From Lachnospiraceae bacterium (GTDB lineage: Bacteria; Bacillota; Clostridia; Lachnospirales; Lachnospiraceae), in contig JALFVM010000122.1 in NCBI GenBank assembly GCA_022787145.1, positions 1 to 35,094 on the forward strand: DNA of 35,094 nt, read 5' to 3'. This document shows positions 24,229-31,563 of this stretch, piece after piece; positions within the stretch are counted from its first letter, which is position 1; the number at the start of each line of letters is the position of its first letter. A model generated the notes under the pieces. That model was not told the origin of the DNA, did no database searches, and saw only the letters and a program-made list of their open reading frames with translations. The position numbers and the translations under genes are program-made.

Positions 24229-24660
24229 TCACTTTGTATGAATTTTTTTCAATCCTGCAATCAAAAAAGCATCCATACAAATCAACAGAACAATCGCAAT
24301 CAAATTTCCTCTCTGGCCATAAATATTCTGCAGTTTTTCCGGATTTTCCGGTGAACATTTAATTTTTACATGTTTTCCTGTATTTTTACCCAACAAAGTA
24401 AATTCCGTACGCTTCGAAGTATACTCCTTTCCATTATATGTATACGTATACTGGACACAATTATAATTTTTTGCATTCACATCTCTTGTACGTTCTTTTG
24501 CACGGAACGCATCTGTAATCACTGCATCCACAGTGACATAACTGCGATATTGAAAAGAAGTATAACCTGCATATCCTATCAGAAAAACAGTTAAAACAAT
24601 ACAGAAAACTGTCGACGGCAAAAATATTTTTTTTGCGTTCGGATTTATCTCAATTCGCAT
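24229..24660 (-). CDS. Small membrane protein, DUF3592-like
   Basis: A 143-residue protein with two membrane segments, about residues 12-35 (FLPSTVFCIVLTVFLIGYAG) and 116-134 (GNLIAIVLLICMDAFLIAGL). The loop between contains VTVDAVITDAF, YTYTYNGKEYTSKR and a VKIKCSPENPEKLQ segment; this alternation resembles DUF3592 proteins. The start at 24660 has AGAGGA 7 nt upstream; the longer form from 24684 lacks a site. It follows the glycosidase-like gene by 31 bp and is likely in the same operon as PPK2. Its function is unknown. Confidence 0.7.
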   Translation of the reverse strand: MRIEINPNAKKIFLPSTVFCIVLTVFLIGYAGYTSFQYRSYVTVDAVITDAFRAKERTRDVNAKNYNCVQYTYTYNGKEYTSKRTEFTLLGKNTGKHVKIKCSPENPEKLQNIYGQRGNLIAIVLLICMDAFLIAGLKKIHTK

Positions 24661-24691
24661 ATATCCGTCCTCTCCCAGCCGCATGGCTGCC

Positions 24692-26089
24692 TTACTCTTT
24701 CGGCGGTTTTAACATCGCCTCATCCTCATGAATGATAATGTCCTCACCTTCTGCGCCATCTCCTGCATCAATAAAATACAAAATATCCGCACATGGTCTC
24801 TCATTTCCTCCATCTGTGAGTGAATTTATCACTCTTCCCTTAAAGACCAGCGTCGTAGAGCCTCCACCGTCCAGGTTGTAAGCATACTGGCATTTCAAAT
24901 CCAGAAGAACCTTTTGCATTTCTTCATAAGTCATGCCTTCTGATCCTCCGGCTCCCTTTCCATCCACAATCAGGATGTAGTAATCACCGGGATTGACCAT
25001 CCCTATGACTGTTCTCTGATAGCGATACGTCTGCTGAAAAGCACTCGTAATCTCATAAGCTTTTCCATTTTCCACCAACGTCGGTCCAAAGCAATACGTA
25101 TCCCACACACCTCTGTTAAGCATCTCCTCGGTTGTCATACCGGCAACAGCCGTAAACATTCCTCCGTCCCTTGTCACACACATGATATTTCCGTTAGAAT
25201 ATGTATCGTTGTAGACCTCTCCGCCTTTGATCATGCTTTTTCCAGGTGCGGGAATGCCGCTTCCGTAGTCAAAACCACTTCCATTGATGCCAATAACACC
25301 ATTGTGATCGTCAACCTCATCCGATGTTTTTGTGCGCGGATTTCCATAAGTTCCGCCAGACAGTGCCGAGCAAAGCTGCTGTGTACTAAACGTCTGAATA
25401 TGACAAACCCAGTATTTTGTGTAAGAAGTCTTTTTCGGAGTTACCGATACTTTCAAGGTACTTGTCTCATAGTGATACTCATCGTTCGTGTAATCCCACT
25501 CTTCGGAAATTCTGGCAATGGCCTGATCATACATTTTCATTTTTTCCGGATAATCTTTCTGGGGAAGTTTCCACATTTCTTTTTGTACATCCCGAAAAAC
25601 CTTATCATTTTTGGCAGTGCTCATAGCCACCGTATCTTCTTTGCTGTCATAAATCCGGAGTAGACTTTCATCAATCTTCTGCATCCGTATCAGTGCCTGC
25701 ACACTCTTTGAAACCGTCTGGAGCATATCCAGCGAACTTTTGAGTATCTCCTCTTCCTCATCTTTATGAGTTTCCTGAAAAGCCTGTATTTCTTTTTTGA
25801 CTTTTCTGGCTTTTGAAGCTGCCGCTGCCGAATCCTGACACACTGCCTCGTCAGTATTTACCTTCTCGAGTTTGTCTGCAATCTTCTGAGCTTCGGTCTC
25901 CAAAGCCGCAATCTGTCTTTTTCTTTTTTCTTCTTCTGCTTTTTTTGCAGCCTCCTTCGCCGCTTTTTCCTCCTGTTCCTGCTTCTCTTCCTTCGTGATT
26001 TCATAATGGTGGTAAACTGCCACTCCTGCTGTCGCAAGAATCGCAGACACCACCACAATCAAAAGCTGTCTTTTTATATTCATAAACAT
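24692..26089 (-). CDS. Membrane-anchored phosphodiester glycosidase (NAGPA-like) domain protein
   Basis: A 465-residue protein. Residues 8-25 form one membrane segment (LLIVVVSAILATAGVAVY), followed by a Lys/Glu-rich coiled coil to about 120. The C-terminal 250 residues match the NAGPA family (PF09992): TKYWVCHIQ, VIGINGSGFDYG, CFGPTLVENGKAYE, TVIGMVNPGDYYILIVDG, YAYNLDGGGSTTLVFKG and GGNERPCADILYFID. Family members hydrolyse sugar phosphodiesters in mannose-6-phosphate targeting or bacterial envelope polymers. The start is 3 bp after the PPK2 stop and has only a weak ribosome site, so it is likely coupled to PPK2. The catalytic domain should face outward. The natural substrate is unknown. 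Confidence 0.87.
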   Translation of the reverse strand: MFMNIKRQLLIVVVSAILATAGVAVYHHYEITKEEKQEQEEKAAKEAAKKAEEEKRKRQIAALETEAQKIADKLEKVNTDEAVCQDSAAAASKARKVKKEIQAFQETHKDEEEEILKSSLDMLQTVSKSVQALIRMQKIDESLLRIYDSKEDTVAMSTAKNDKVFRDVQKEMWKLPQKDYPEKMKMYDQAIARISEEWDYTNDEYHYETSTLKVSVTPKKTSYTKYWVCHIQTFSTQQLCSALSGGTYGNPRTKTSDEVDDHNGVIGINGSGFDYGSGIPAPGKSMIKGGEVYNDTYSNGNIMCVTRDGGMFTAVAGMTTEEMLNRGVWDTYCFGPTLVENGKAYEITSAFQQTYRYQRTVIGMVNPGDYYILIVDGKGAGGSEGMTYEEMQKVLLDLKCQYAYNLDGGGSTTLVFKGRVINSLTDGGNERPCADILYFIDAGDGAEGEDIIIHEDEAMLKPPKE

Positions 26090-26092
26090 CTG

Positions 26093-27586
26093 CTACTTCT
26101 TTTCTTTCAGTCTCGCTTCAATTGCCTCTACTACAGTCTCTAAAACCTTGATTCTGGCGTAATATTTGTCATTTCCTTCTACTACCACCCACGGTGCTTT
26201 CGGTGTGGATGTACGAATCAACATCTCATTGACTGCCACTTCATACTGATCCCATTTCTCACGATTTCTCCAGTCTTCGTCCGTAATCTTCCACTGTTTA
26301 TCGGGATTATTCTGGCGATCCGTAAAACGGCGCTTTTGCTCATCCTTATCAATCTGCATCCAGAATTTAATCACAATTGCTCCGGCATCTGTTAAATCCT
26401 TCTCCATATCATTGATTTCGCGATAAGCTCTCTGCCACTCAGCATCACTGCAAAAGCCCTCAATTCTTTCTACCATCACACGGCCATACCAGGTTCTGTC
26501 AAAAATAGCCACATGGCCTGCCTTTGGCATACTGCGCCAGAAACGCCACAGATAATGATGGGCACGCTCAATGTCATTTGGAGATGCGGTCGGATTTACC
26601 ACATAGCCTCTCGGATCCATCTTTTCTGTCAGGCGCTTGATTGCTCCGCCTTTTCCGCCTGCATCCCAGCCCTCAAAGCCAAGCACGACCGGTATTCTCT
26701 TTCTGTAAATCTCACCGTGCAGTTTCTGAATCTTCTCCTGCAGTTTCTCCAGTTTCTCCTTGTATTCCTCTTTGGTGAGACTAAGACTCAGATCTACTTT
26801 CGACAATGTGGACGCCTCAAGAGCCGGGTCCGAAATTACAGGCTCACCTTTTCCGACTTTCTTACACGGATTCTTTGCTTTTTCTACCGCTTCTGCCATC
26901 GCATTGATCACAGTCGTATAAATTTTAACCGTCGCAAATCTCCTGTCATTTGCCTCAATAATCGTCCACGGTGCATAGTCTGAATCCGTTGCCTGAAGCA
27001 TCTCCTCATTAATCTCGGTATAGAGATCATATTCTTTGTTTCGCTCCAGATCATGCTCACTGACTCTCCAGGAAGTCTCTTTGGAATCCATCAGTTTTTT
27101 TAAGCGCTTCTTCTGTTCTTTTTTGTCAATATCCAAAAACAATTTCACAATGACCATTCCGTCATCCGTCAGCTGCTGCTCAAATGCACGAATCGAATGA
27201 TATGCTTTCTGTGTATCCTTTTCCTTCGTTTTTCCCTCAAAACGCTCATTCAATACTTTGCGGTACCAGCTCGTATCATACAGCGCAATCCTTCCCTTCG
27301 GCGGAAGCTTCGTCCAGAAACGCCACATAAACGGATGCATCGCCTCTTCTTGTGTCTCACGTTTTACGGCGAACACCTGAAACCCTCTCGGATCCATCGC
27401 ATGAATGAGTTCCCCGATCTGCAGTCCTTTTCCAGCTGCATCATATCCCTCAAAAGCGATCATCACCGGAATATTGAGATTTTTGCACTCTCTTTGCAGT
27501 CTTCCAATCTCAGCCTCAAGTTCCGGCATTCTCTTTTTGTACTCTTCTTTTGTCATTTTCTTTGTTAAATCAATTTTTTCCAGCAT
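26093..27586 (-). CDS. Two-domain PPK2-family polyphosphate kinase (polyphosphate:AMP phosphotransferase type)
   Basis: A 497-residue cytosolic enzyme made of two tandem PPK2 domains. The first has the P-loop AFEGYDAAGKG (residues 44-54) and a MDPRGFQVFAVKRET lid region; the second has the P-loop GFEGWDAGGKG (about 304-314), MDPRGYVV, and WRFWRSMPKAGHVAIFDRTWYGRVMVERI. The fused form of about 500 residues is the class II PPK2 (PAP), which phosphorylates AMP to ADP with polyphosphate; in known examples the C-terminal domain is the active one. GGGGGTG precedes the start. It heads an operon with a glycosidase-like and a DUF3592-like gene. It could regenerate nucleotides under energy stress. Confidence 0.92.
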   Translation of the reverse strand: MLEKIDLTKKMTKEEYKKRMPELEAEIGRLQRECKNLNIPVMIAFEGYDAAGKGLQIGELIHAMDPRGFQVFAVKRETQEEAMHPFMWRFWTKLPPKGRIALYDTSWYRKVLNERFEGKTKEKDTQKAYHSIRAFEQQLTDDGMVIVKLFLDIDKKEQKKRLKKLMDSKETSWRVSEHDLERNKEYDLYTEINEEMLQATDSDYAPWTIIEANDRRFATVKIYTTVINAMAEAVEKAKNPCKKVGKGEPVISDPALEASTLSKVDLSLSLTKEEYKEKLEKLQEKIQKLHGEIYRKRIPVVLGFEGWDAGGKGGAIKRLTEKMDPRGYVVNPTASPNDIERAHHYLWRFWRSMPKAGHVAIFDRTWYGRVMVERIEGFCSDAEWQRAYREINDMEKDLTDAGAIVIKFWMQIDKDEQKRRFTDRQNNPDKQWKITDEDWRNREKWDQYEVAVNEMLIRTSTPKAPWVVVEGNDKYYARIKVLETVVEAIEARLKEKK

Positions 27587-27645
27587 AGAGCACCCCCGTT
27601 CTGTCTTATTTTTTCAGTTAAAACGCGCCAATTATTCATACAATT

Positions 27646-27674
27646 AGTATATCCTGTTTTTTGTATTTAGACAA
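27646..27674 (-). promoter_or_regulatory. Promoter of the PPK2 operon
   Basis: On the minus strand TTGTCT (27674-27669) and TATACT (27651-27646) are 17 bp apart. The expected start near 27639 leaves a leader of about 53 nt before the PPK2 start codon. Confidence 0.68.
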
Positions 27675-27682
27675 GTTCTATA

Positions 27683-27744
27683 TAAAAAACCGCCATAAGA
27701 TTTTACTCGTTACTTTTCACAGTAACTTTTACTCCTATGACGGT
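27683..27744 (-). terminator. Long hairpin terminator after folP-folBK
   Basis: On the minus strand ACCGTCATA pairs with TATGGCGGT (one mismatch) at the outside, with an inner GTTACT/AGTAAC stem, and the structure is followed by TTTTTTATA. It lies 63 bp after the folBK stop and 9 bp before the PPK2 -35 box. It is longer than usual and could be part of a dispersed repeat. Confidence 0.65.
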
Positions 27745-27756
27745 ATTCCATATCAT

Positions 27757-27779
27757 GATTTAGGGGTCAAAACCTTTGG
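27757..27779 (+). repeat. Fragment sharing the end of the flanking structured repeats
   Basis: The segment ATGATTTAGG-N3-TCAAAACCTT resembles the gene-proximal end of the copy at 29471-29654 (AATGATTTAGG-N3-CAAAACCTT) and, in reverse complement, that of copy A (CTAAATCATT near 174-184). The rest of the 184-bp element is absent here. It may be a remnant or a shared end module. Confidence 0.5.
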
Positions 27780-27806
27780 CGAAAAATCATTCAGACTCTC
27801 AACTGG

Positions 27807-28622
27807 TTAGCACACAAGCTGTGCCAGAAGTTCTCCCACGGTACGGTTGTATACTGGGTGACGCACATACGGTGCAATCTGAGCCATCGGCTTTAACACA
27901 AAATCTCTCTTATGCATTTCAATATGAGGAATATGGAGATCTGGTGTATCCATAACCAGATCATCATACAGCAAAATATCAAGATCGAGAGTCCTCGGTC
28001 CCCAACGAACAATCCGTTCCCGGTTGGCATCCTGCTCAATCTCATGAAGACGCTCCAACAGTTCCTCCGGAGTCAGAAGAGTGCGAATCTCCATCGCTCC
28101 ATTCAGGAAATCATCCTGCTCCACACCACCGTATGGTGCTGTTGTGATAAAATCAGAGACCGAGATTACCTCACAGCCTCTTGTCTCCCTAATTCCTCTC
28201 ACACCCATCTCCAGATAAGCCTTCTTGTCACCCATATTCGAACCAAGAGCAAGAAATGCTCTGTGCCACTGACGCTCGATTTCTACTGAAACCGTTTCCA
28301 ACGGAAGACCGACCGGCGCCCAGGGTTTTTTCAGTTCCAGTTGTACTTTATACAGTCTTGGAATCATCAAAAGCATTTCCTCAGCCAAACGTTCCACCAC
28401 CGTCTCCAGAAGCTGAAACGTATGCTCTTCCATAAATTTCTTAATAAAATGGCTGACCTCTCCGTAGTGAATCGATTTTGTCAGATCATCGGTACGTCCT
28501 GCCTCTCTTGTGTCTGTATATAAAACAGCAGAAATCACAAATCGCTGTCCAAGTACATTTTCTTCTGGAAATACACCATGCTTCGCATAGACTTCCAGAT
28601 TTTTAATATGTATTTTATCCAT
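27807..28622 (-). CDS. folK: Bifunctional dihydroneopterin aldolase / HPPK (FolB-FolK fusion)
   Basis: A 271-residue cytosolic folate enzyme. Residues 1-118 are dihydroneopterin aldolase (MDKIHIKNLEVYAKHGVFPEEN; HYGEVSHFIKKF; LELKKPWAPVGLP with the conserved Lys and Pro). Residues 120-271 are 6-hydroxymethyl-7,8-dihydropterin pyrophosphokinase (AFLALGSNMGDKKAYL; TAPYGGVEQDDFLNGA; RWGPRTLDLDILLYDD; IPHIEMHKRDFVLKPM). The protein makes the HPPK product used by FolP, whose gene lies 12 bp upstream. FolB-FolK fusions are common in Firmicutes. No folE is present in the window. Confidence 0.96.
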   Translation of the reverse strand: MDKIHIKNLEVYAKHGVFPEENVLGQRFVISAVLYTDTREAGRTDDLTKSIHYGEVSHFIKKFMEEHTFQLLETVVERLAEEMLLMIPRLYKVQLELKKPWAPVGLPLETVSVEIERQWHRAFLALGSNMGDKKAYLEMGVRGIRETRGCEVISVSDFITTAPYGGVEQDDFLNGAMEIRTLLTPEELLERLHEIEQDANRERIVRWGPRTLDLDILLYDDLVMDTPDLHIPHIEMHKRDFVLKPMAQIAPYVRHPVYNRTVGELLAQLVC

Positions 28623-28634
28623 CTTTCCCTCCGG

Positions 28635-29441
28635 CTAAAAACGCAAAATCGCCTTTGTCATATCGATGGCACGTTTGTTTTCTTTTACGTCATGTACACG
28701 CACAAAAGAGCATCCCTTCTGTACCGCCATAACAGTTGTCACCAGAGTACCTTCCACGCGCTGATCTGCCGGAAGATCAAGTGTCAGACCAATCACAGAT
28801 TTTCTGGATGTTCCGAGAAGAATCGGATAGCCCAGTTCATGGAAACGCTCCATATGATTGATGGTTTCCAGGTTCATCTCATACGTCTTTCCAAAGCCAA
28901 CACCCGGGTCCACCATAATCTTATCATCTGCTACACCGGCTGCTTTTGCAATATCCACACATTCCTGTGTTTCTTTGAGCATATCGTCATAAAAATTCTC
29001 ATACACAGCTTCGTTTTTGTTGTGCATCAGACAACAGGCAACACCGTATTCTGCCGCCAGAGGAGCCATTTTCTCATCGTATTTAAAGCCCCAGATATCA
29101 TTAATCAGATCTGCTCCTGCATCAAAAGCAACCTTCGCAACGCTGGACTTGTAAGTGTCAATTGAAATCGGAATATCAAAACGACTCTTGATCGCCTCAA
29201 TGACAGGTTTTACGCGGGCAGCCTCCTCTTCTTCCGTAATCTGTATATGCCCCGGTCTGGTGGACTCACCGCCCACATCAATGATATCCGCTCCCTCTTC
29301 GATCATATCCTCCACATGCTTGAGGGCGGCATCCATATCGTTCCATTTTCCTCCATCAGAAAAAGAATCCGGTGTGACATTGAGAATACCCATGATATAA
29401 ATATCATTTTTTAAATCAAACTCTCTATTTCCAATTTTCAT
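28635..29441 (-). CDS. folP: Dihydropteroate synthase
   Basis: A 268-residue enzyme condensing hydroxymethyl-dihydropterin pyrophosphate with p-aminobenzoate, the sulfonamide target. Motifs: MGILNVTPDSFSDGG near residue 16, DVGGESTRPG near 58, SIDTYKSSVAKVAFDAGADLINDIWG near 95, KIMVDPGVGFGKT near 185 and LLGTSRKSVIG. The start at 29441 (MKIGNREFDL) has AAGGA 7 nt upstream. The frame stays open to 29567, but that extension is a translation of the structured repeat and should not be annotated as protein. It is the first gene of folP-folBK. No consensus promoter was found; it may lie within the repeat. Confidence 0.96.
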   Translation of the reverse strand: MKIGNREFDLKNDIYIMGILNVTPDSFSDGGKWNDMDAALKHVEDMIEEGADIIDVGGESTRPGHIQITEEEEAARVKPVIEAIKSRFDIPISIDTYKSSVAKVAFDAGADLINDIWGFKYDEKMAPLAAEYGVACCLMHNKNEAVYENFYDDMLKETQECVDIAKAAGVADDKIMVDPGVGFGKTYEMNLETINHMERFHELGYPILLGTSRKSVIGLTLDLPADQRVEGTLVTTVMAVQKGCSFVRVHDVKENKRAIDMTKAILRF

Positions 29442-29470
29442 TGTCTTATCCTTCTTTTCTTTTAAATTTA

Positions 29471-29654
29471 ATGATTTAGGTACCAAAACCTTGATTACGG
29501 ATTGTTTCGTGCTACGCACTTCAACAATCCTGCCCCGCATTCGCAATCCATGGGGCCCCCGCCCCACTTCTTGCTCATGTGGGGCGCGTCAATAAGGTAT
29601 ACCTCCACTTACATGCAAGCATGACGTGGAGAATATCTTTTGACACTGTAATCA
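29471..29654 (-). repeat. Structured interspersed repeat, copy B (inverted partner of 1-184)
   Basis: The reverse complement matches copy A closely: identical GATTACAGTGTCAAAAG start, single changes near copy A positions 19, 67 and 131, and a few more near its end. The hairpin arms are preserved except that GGTAT becomes GATAT in the first long stem. It sits between the divergent folP and substrate-binding-protein genes and must overlap or displace their upstream regions. Confidence 0.88.
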
Positions 29655-29688
29655 TATAATACCATTAGAATGTTTATGGGAGGATTCT

Positions 29689-29979
29689 ATGAAAAAGAAA
29701 ATCGTTGGTATATCCCTGCTCATTGCACTGGTGAGTGCAGCCAGCACAGGATGCGGGGAAGAAGTCTGTGAAGAGAAGACAACAACGTCAAAGACGATTC
29801 AGCAGGAGGTACAGGAGACAGCAGAACCGAAAGTAACGCAGCCAGAGCTTGTCAAAGTAACTTTGAATGAAGTGGCACACTCTATTTTTTATGCACCGCA
29901 GTATGTGGCGATTGAAAATGGATACTTTGAAGAGGAAGGAATCGAACTGACGCTTGTAACTGGATTCGGGGCAGTATAA
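29689..29979 (+). pseudogene. Truncated ABC transporter substrate-binding lipoprotein (SsuA/NMT1-like), split by the mobile element
   Basis: The 96-residue remnant starts after GGGAGGA with a lipoprotein signal (MKKKIVGISLLIALVSAAST followed by GC, lipid Cys about 22), an acidic Thr/Glu-rich linker, and the first part of the binding domain: LVKVTLNEVAHSIFYAPQYV, AIENGYFEEEGIELTLVTGFGA. This is the N-terminal strand of SsuA/THI5/NMT1-like proteins, which normally run to over 300 residues. The frame ends two residues beyond the conserved GFGA. The serine recombinase gene begins its 3' end 15 bp later, so the gene was split by integration. The remaining 3' part should lie beyond the window at the element's other end. 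Confidence 0.85.
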
Positions 29980-29994
29980 TTAGTAAAAGACAAA

Positions 29995-31380
29995 TTACAA
30001 AAAAGTAACATGATCCACAGTGTGATCAGGCTTTAAATGTATTTGTTTTATGCAAGAATGCCAGAAAGATCGTTTGTTTTCTGGCTCAAGCTTTTCATAC
30101 ATCGAGCGAAAATCTGATTCGAATAAAGAGTCGAGATAAGACAGATCCCTTTTAATTTCCGGAATAAAATTCTGCACTTCTTTCAATTCATTCTCAAGCT
30201 TTTCATATTGTTTATTGTAATACTCCCATTCAATACGACCTTTTTGAAATAAAATATTAAGACGTTCAATTTCGCTACTGATTTTTTTAGGAGTTCTTTG
30301 ATTCTTTTGTTTCTTTTCTTCTTCCTGCACTTTTTTGCATTGGATTGTGTATTTTTTATATTCCTCCTGCAGGTTATCAAGCAGGTGTTTTTCAATAAGA
30401 TTTTGACTCACAAGATGTCTGTTACTGCACAAATGATCGATAGAAGCACGATTGCAACGATAGTAACAGTAAGTTCGTTTTTCTCTCGTTTTTCTGTTAA
30501 TGATAGAGCTGCCTCCTGTTCCGCACAGAATTTGTCCGCATTCATGACAACGCATAAGACCGGAAAAGTAGTAGATTCTTCCGGAAGGAGTATTTTTAAT
30601 ATTATTTTTTGATATTTCTTGTATTTCATTCCATTCATCTTCTGTGAGATATGCGGGGCAGTACGGAAAACCTCTGTATGTACCTTTGTAAAATTCACTG
30701 CTAAGCATTGTGCGAAGAACAGTATAAGAAAAATCAATATGATATGTATCCTGCATGTAGCGGACTGTAGCGCATTTCGAACGATGTTCCTTGAAATAGC
30801 GGAAAAAATCACGAACCATAAATTCCTTGTCGGGATCAATGATCATACATTTTTTTCCATCAACAATACCAGACTTATATCCAAATGGCATATTTGCCTC
30901 GCCAAAAATGAGCTTTCCTTGACGGATAGATGACTCATTCACAAATTTAATTCTTTCACTTGTTGTATCGACTTCGTTCTGACCGATCGAGAGAACTACA
31001 TTAAGCTGAAGGCGTCCGTCTCTTGTTTCCATATTGATACCAGGCTCTGACATTGAAATCCAACGGACATTATTCTGATCAAGAATTTCCTGGACCTTAT
31101 AAAAATCAGATATGTTACGAAACCATCGGTCAAGTCTCCAGAAGAGGATAACATCGATCATTCCGTTTTTAACGTCTTCAAGCAAACGGTGGATTGCTTC
31201 TCTTCGTTTCAGTTCTTTCCTGGCAGTTTTTCCTTTATCCGCATAGACACCAACTACGACCATGTTATGCTCAGACGCATACTGTTCAAGACATTCTTGC
31301 TGGGCTTCAAGAGATTTTCCATGCATCATTTGCTCAGCTGTGGAAACTCTTATGTAAATAGCACATCTTTGTAATTTCAT
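29995..31380 (-). CDS. Large serine recombinase (site-specific integrase)
   Basis: A 461-residue recombinase. The N-terminal resolvase catalytic domain (1-150) has the nucleophile S13 in CAIYIRVSTAEQ, and the catalytic arginines around LFWRLDRWFRN. The recombinase domain spans about 165-265 (PFGYKSGIVDG to FYKGTYRGFPYC). The zinc beta-ribbon follows (CHECGQILCGTG, then CYYRCNRASIDHLC), with a Lys/Glu coiled coil around 360-415. GGGAGG lies 9 nt before the start at 31380; an ATG at 31389 is fused to that site. It lies at the element edge with its 3' end 15 bp from the interrupted host gene. It should catalyse attP x attB integration. Confidence 0.94.
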   Translation of the reverse strand: MKLQRCAIYIRVSTAEQMMHGKSLEAQQECLEQYASEHNMVVVGVYADKGKTARKELKRREAIHRLLEDVKNGMIDVILFWRLDRWFRNISDFYKVQEILDQNNVRWISMSEPGINMETRDGRLQLNVVLSIGQNEVDTTSERIKFVNESSIRQGKLIFGEANMPFGYKSGIVDGKKCMIIDPDKEFMVRDFFRYFKEHRSKCATVRYMQDTYHIDFSYTVLRTMLSSEFYKGTYRGFPYCPAYLTEDEWNEIQEISKNNIKNTPSGRIYYFSGLMRCHECGQILCGTGGSSIINRKTREKRTYCYYRCNRASIDHLCSNRHLVSQNLIEKHLLDNLQEEYKKYTIQCKKVQEEEKKQKNQRTPKKISSEIERLNILFQKGRIEWEYYNKQYEKLENELKEVQNFIPEIKRDLSYLDSLFESDFRSMYEKLEPENKRSFWHSCIKQIHLKPDHTVDHVTFL

Positions 31381-31428
31381 AAAAATCATCCTCCCTGTTT
31401 ATAATATTAAAAATGAGTATAAAAAATA

Positions 31429-31442
31429 CACCTGTACAGGTG
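31429..31442. promoter_or_regulatory. 14-bp perfect palindrome upstream of the recombinase
   Basis: CACCTGTACAGGTG is its own reverse complement. It lies about 50 bp upstream of the recombinase start and just before a plus-strand -10 box, so it could control both. Its TGTACA could serve as a -35 element on either strand. Confidence 0.55.
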
Positions 31443-31456
31443 CCGGAGGTTTGTGA

Positions 31457-31553
31457 TACAATGTATTTGCTTAAGATATATGTATCAGGCCTCGCGCCTG
31501 CACAGAATCTATGTAAAGCCGTCTTGGTGCGCCAACACCGGGGCGGTTTTTAT
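31457..31553 (+). ncRNA. Candidate small RNA with its own promoter and terminator
   Basis: A TACAAT -10 box (31457-31462) lies 18 bp after TGTACA (31434-31439). The predicted transcript of about 85 nt contains a CAGGC/GCCTG hairpin (31486-31500) and ends in an 11-bp stem (31519-31529 with 31536-31546) followed by TTTTTATT. Four of the terminal pairs are G-U, so the structure is good only in the plus-strand RNA. The transcript is antisense to nothing annotated and points at the 3' end of the zinc-ribbon gene. A short frame across it (start 31453) has no ribosome site and is probably not translated. Confidence 0.55.
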
Positions 31554-31563
31554 TCTATTAAAA

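Noticed and set aside
27683-27744. Long hairpin after folBK as a riboswitch for PPK2
   Set aside because: It lies upstream of the PPK2 -35 box and so is not in that mRNA; the T run on the minus strand fits a terminator of the fol genes.
29442-29567. N-terminal extension of folP through the repeat
   Set aside because: The extension is a translation of the structured repeat; the DHPS family start and AAGGA ribosome site are at 29441.
29640-29662. TTGACA and TATAAT upstream of the truncated lipoprotein gene as a promoter
   Set aside because: The two hexamers are only about 9 bp apart, too close for sigma-A recognition; a -10 alone is possible.
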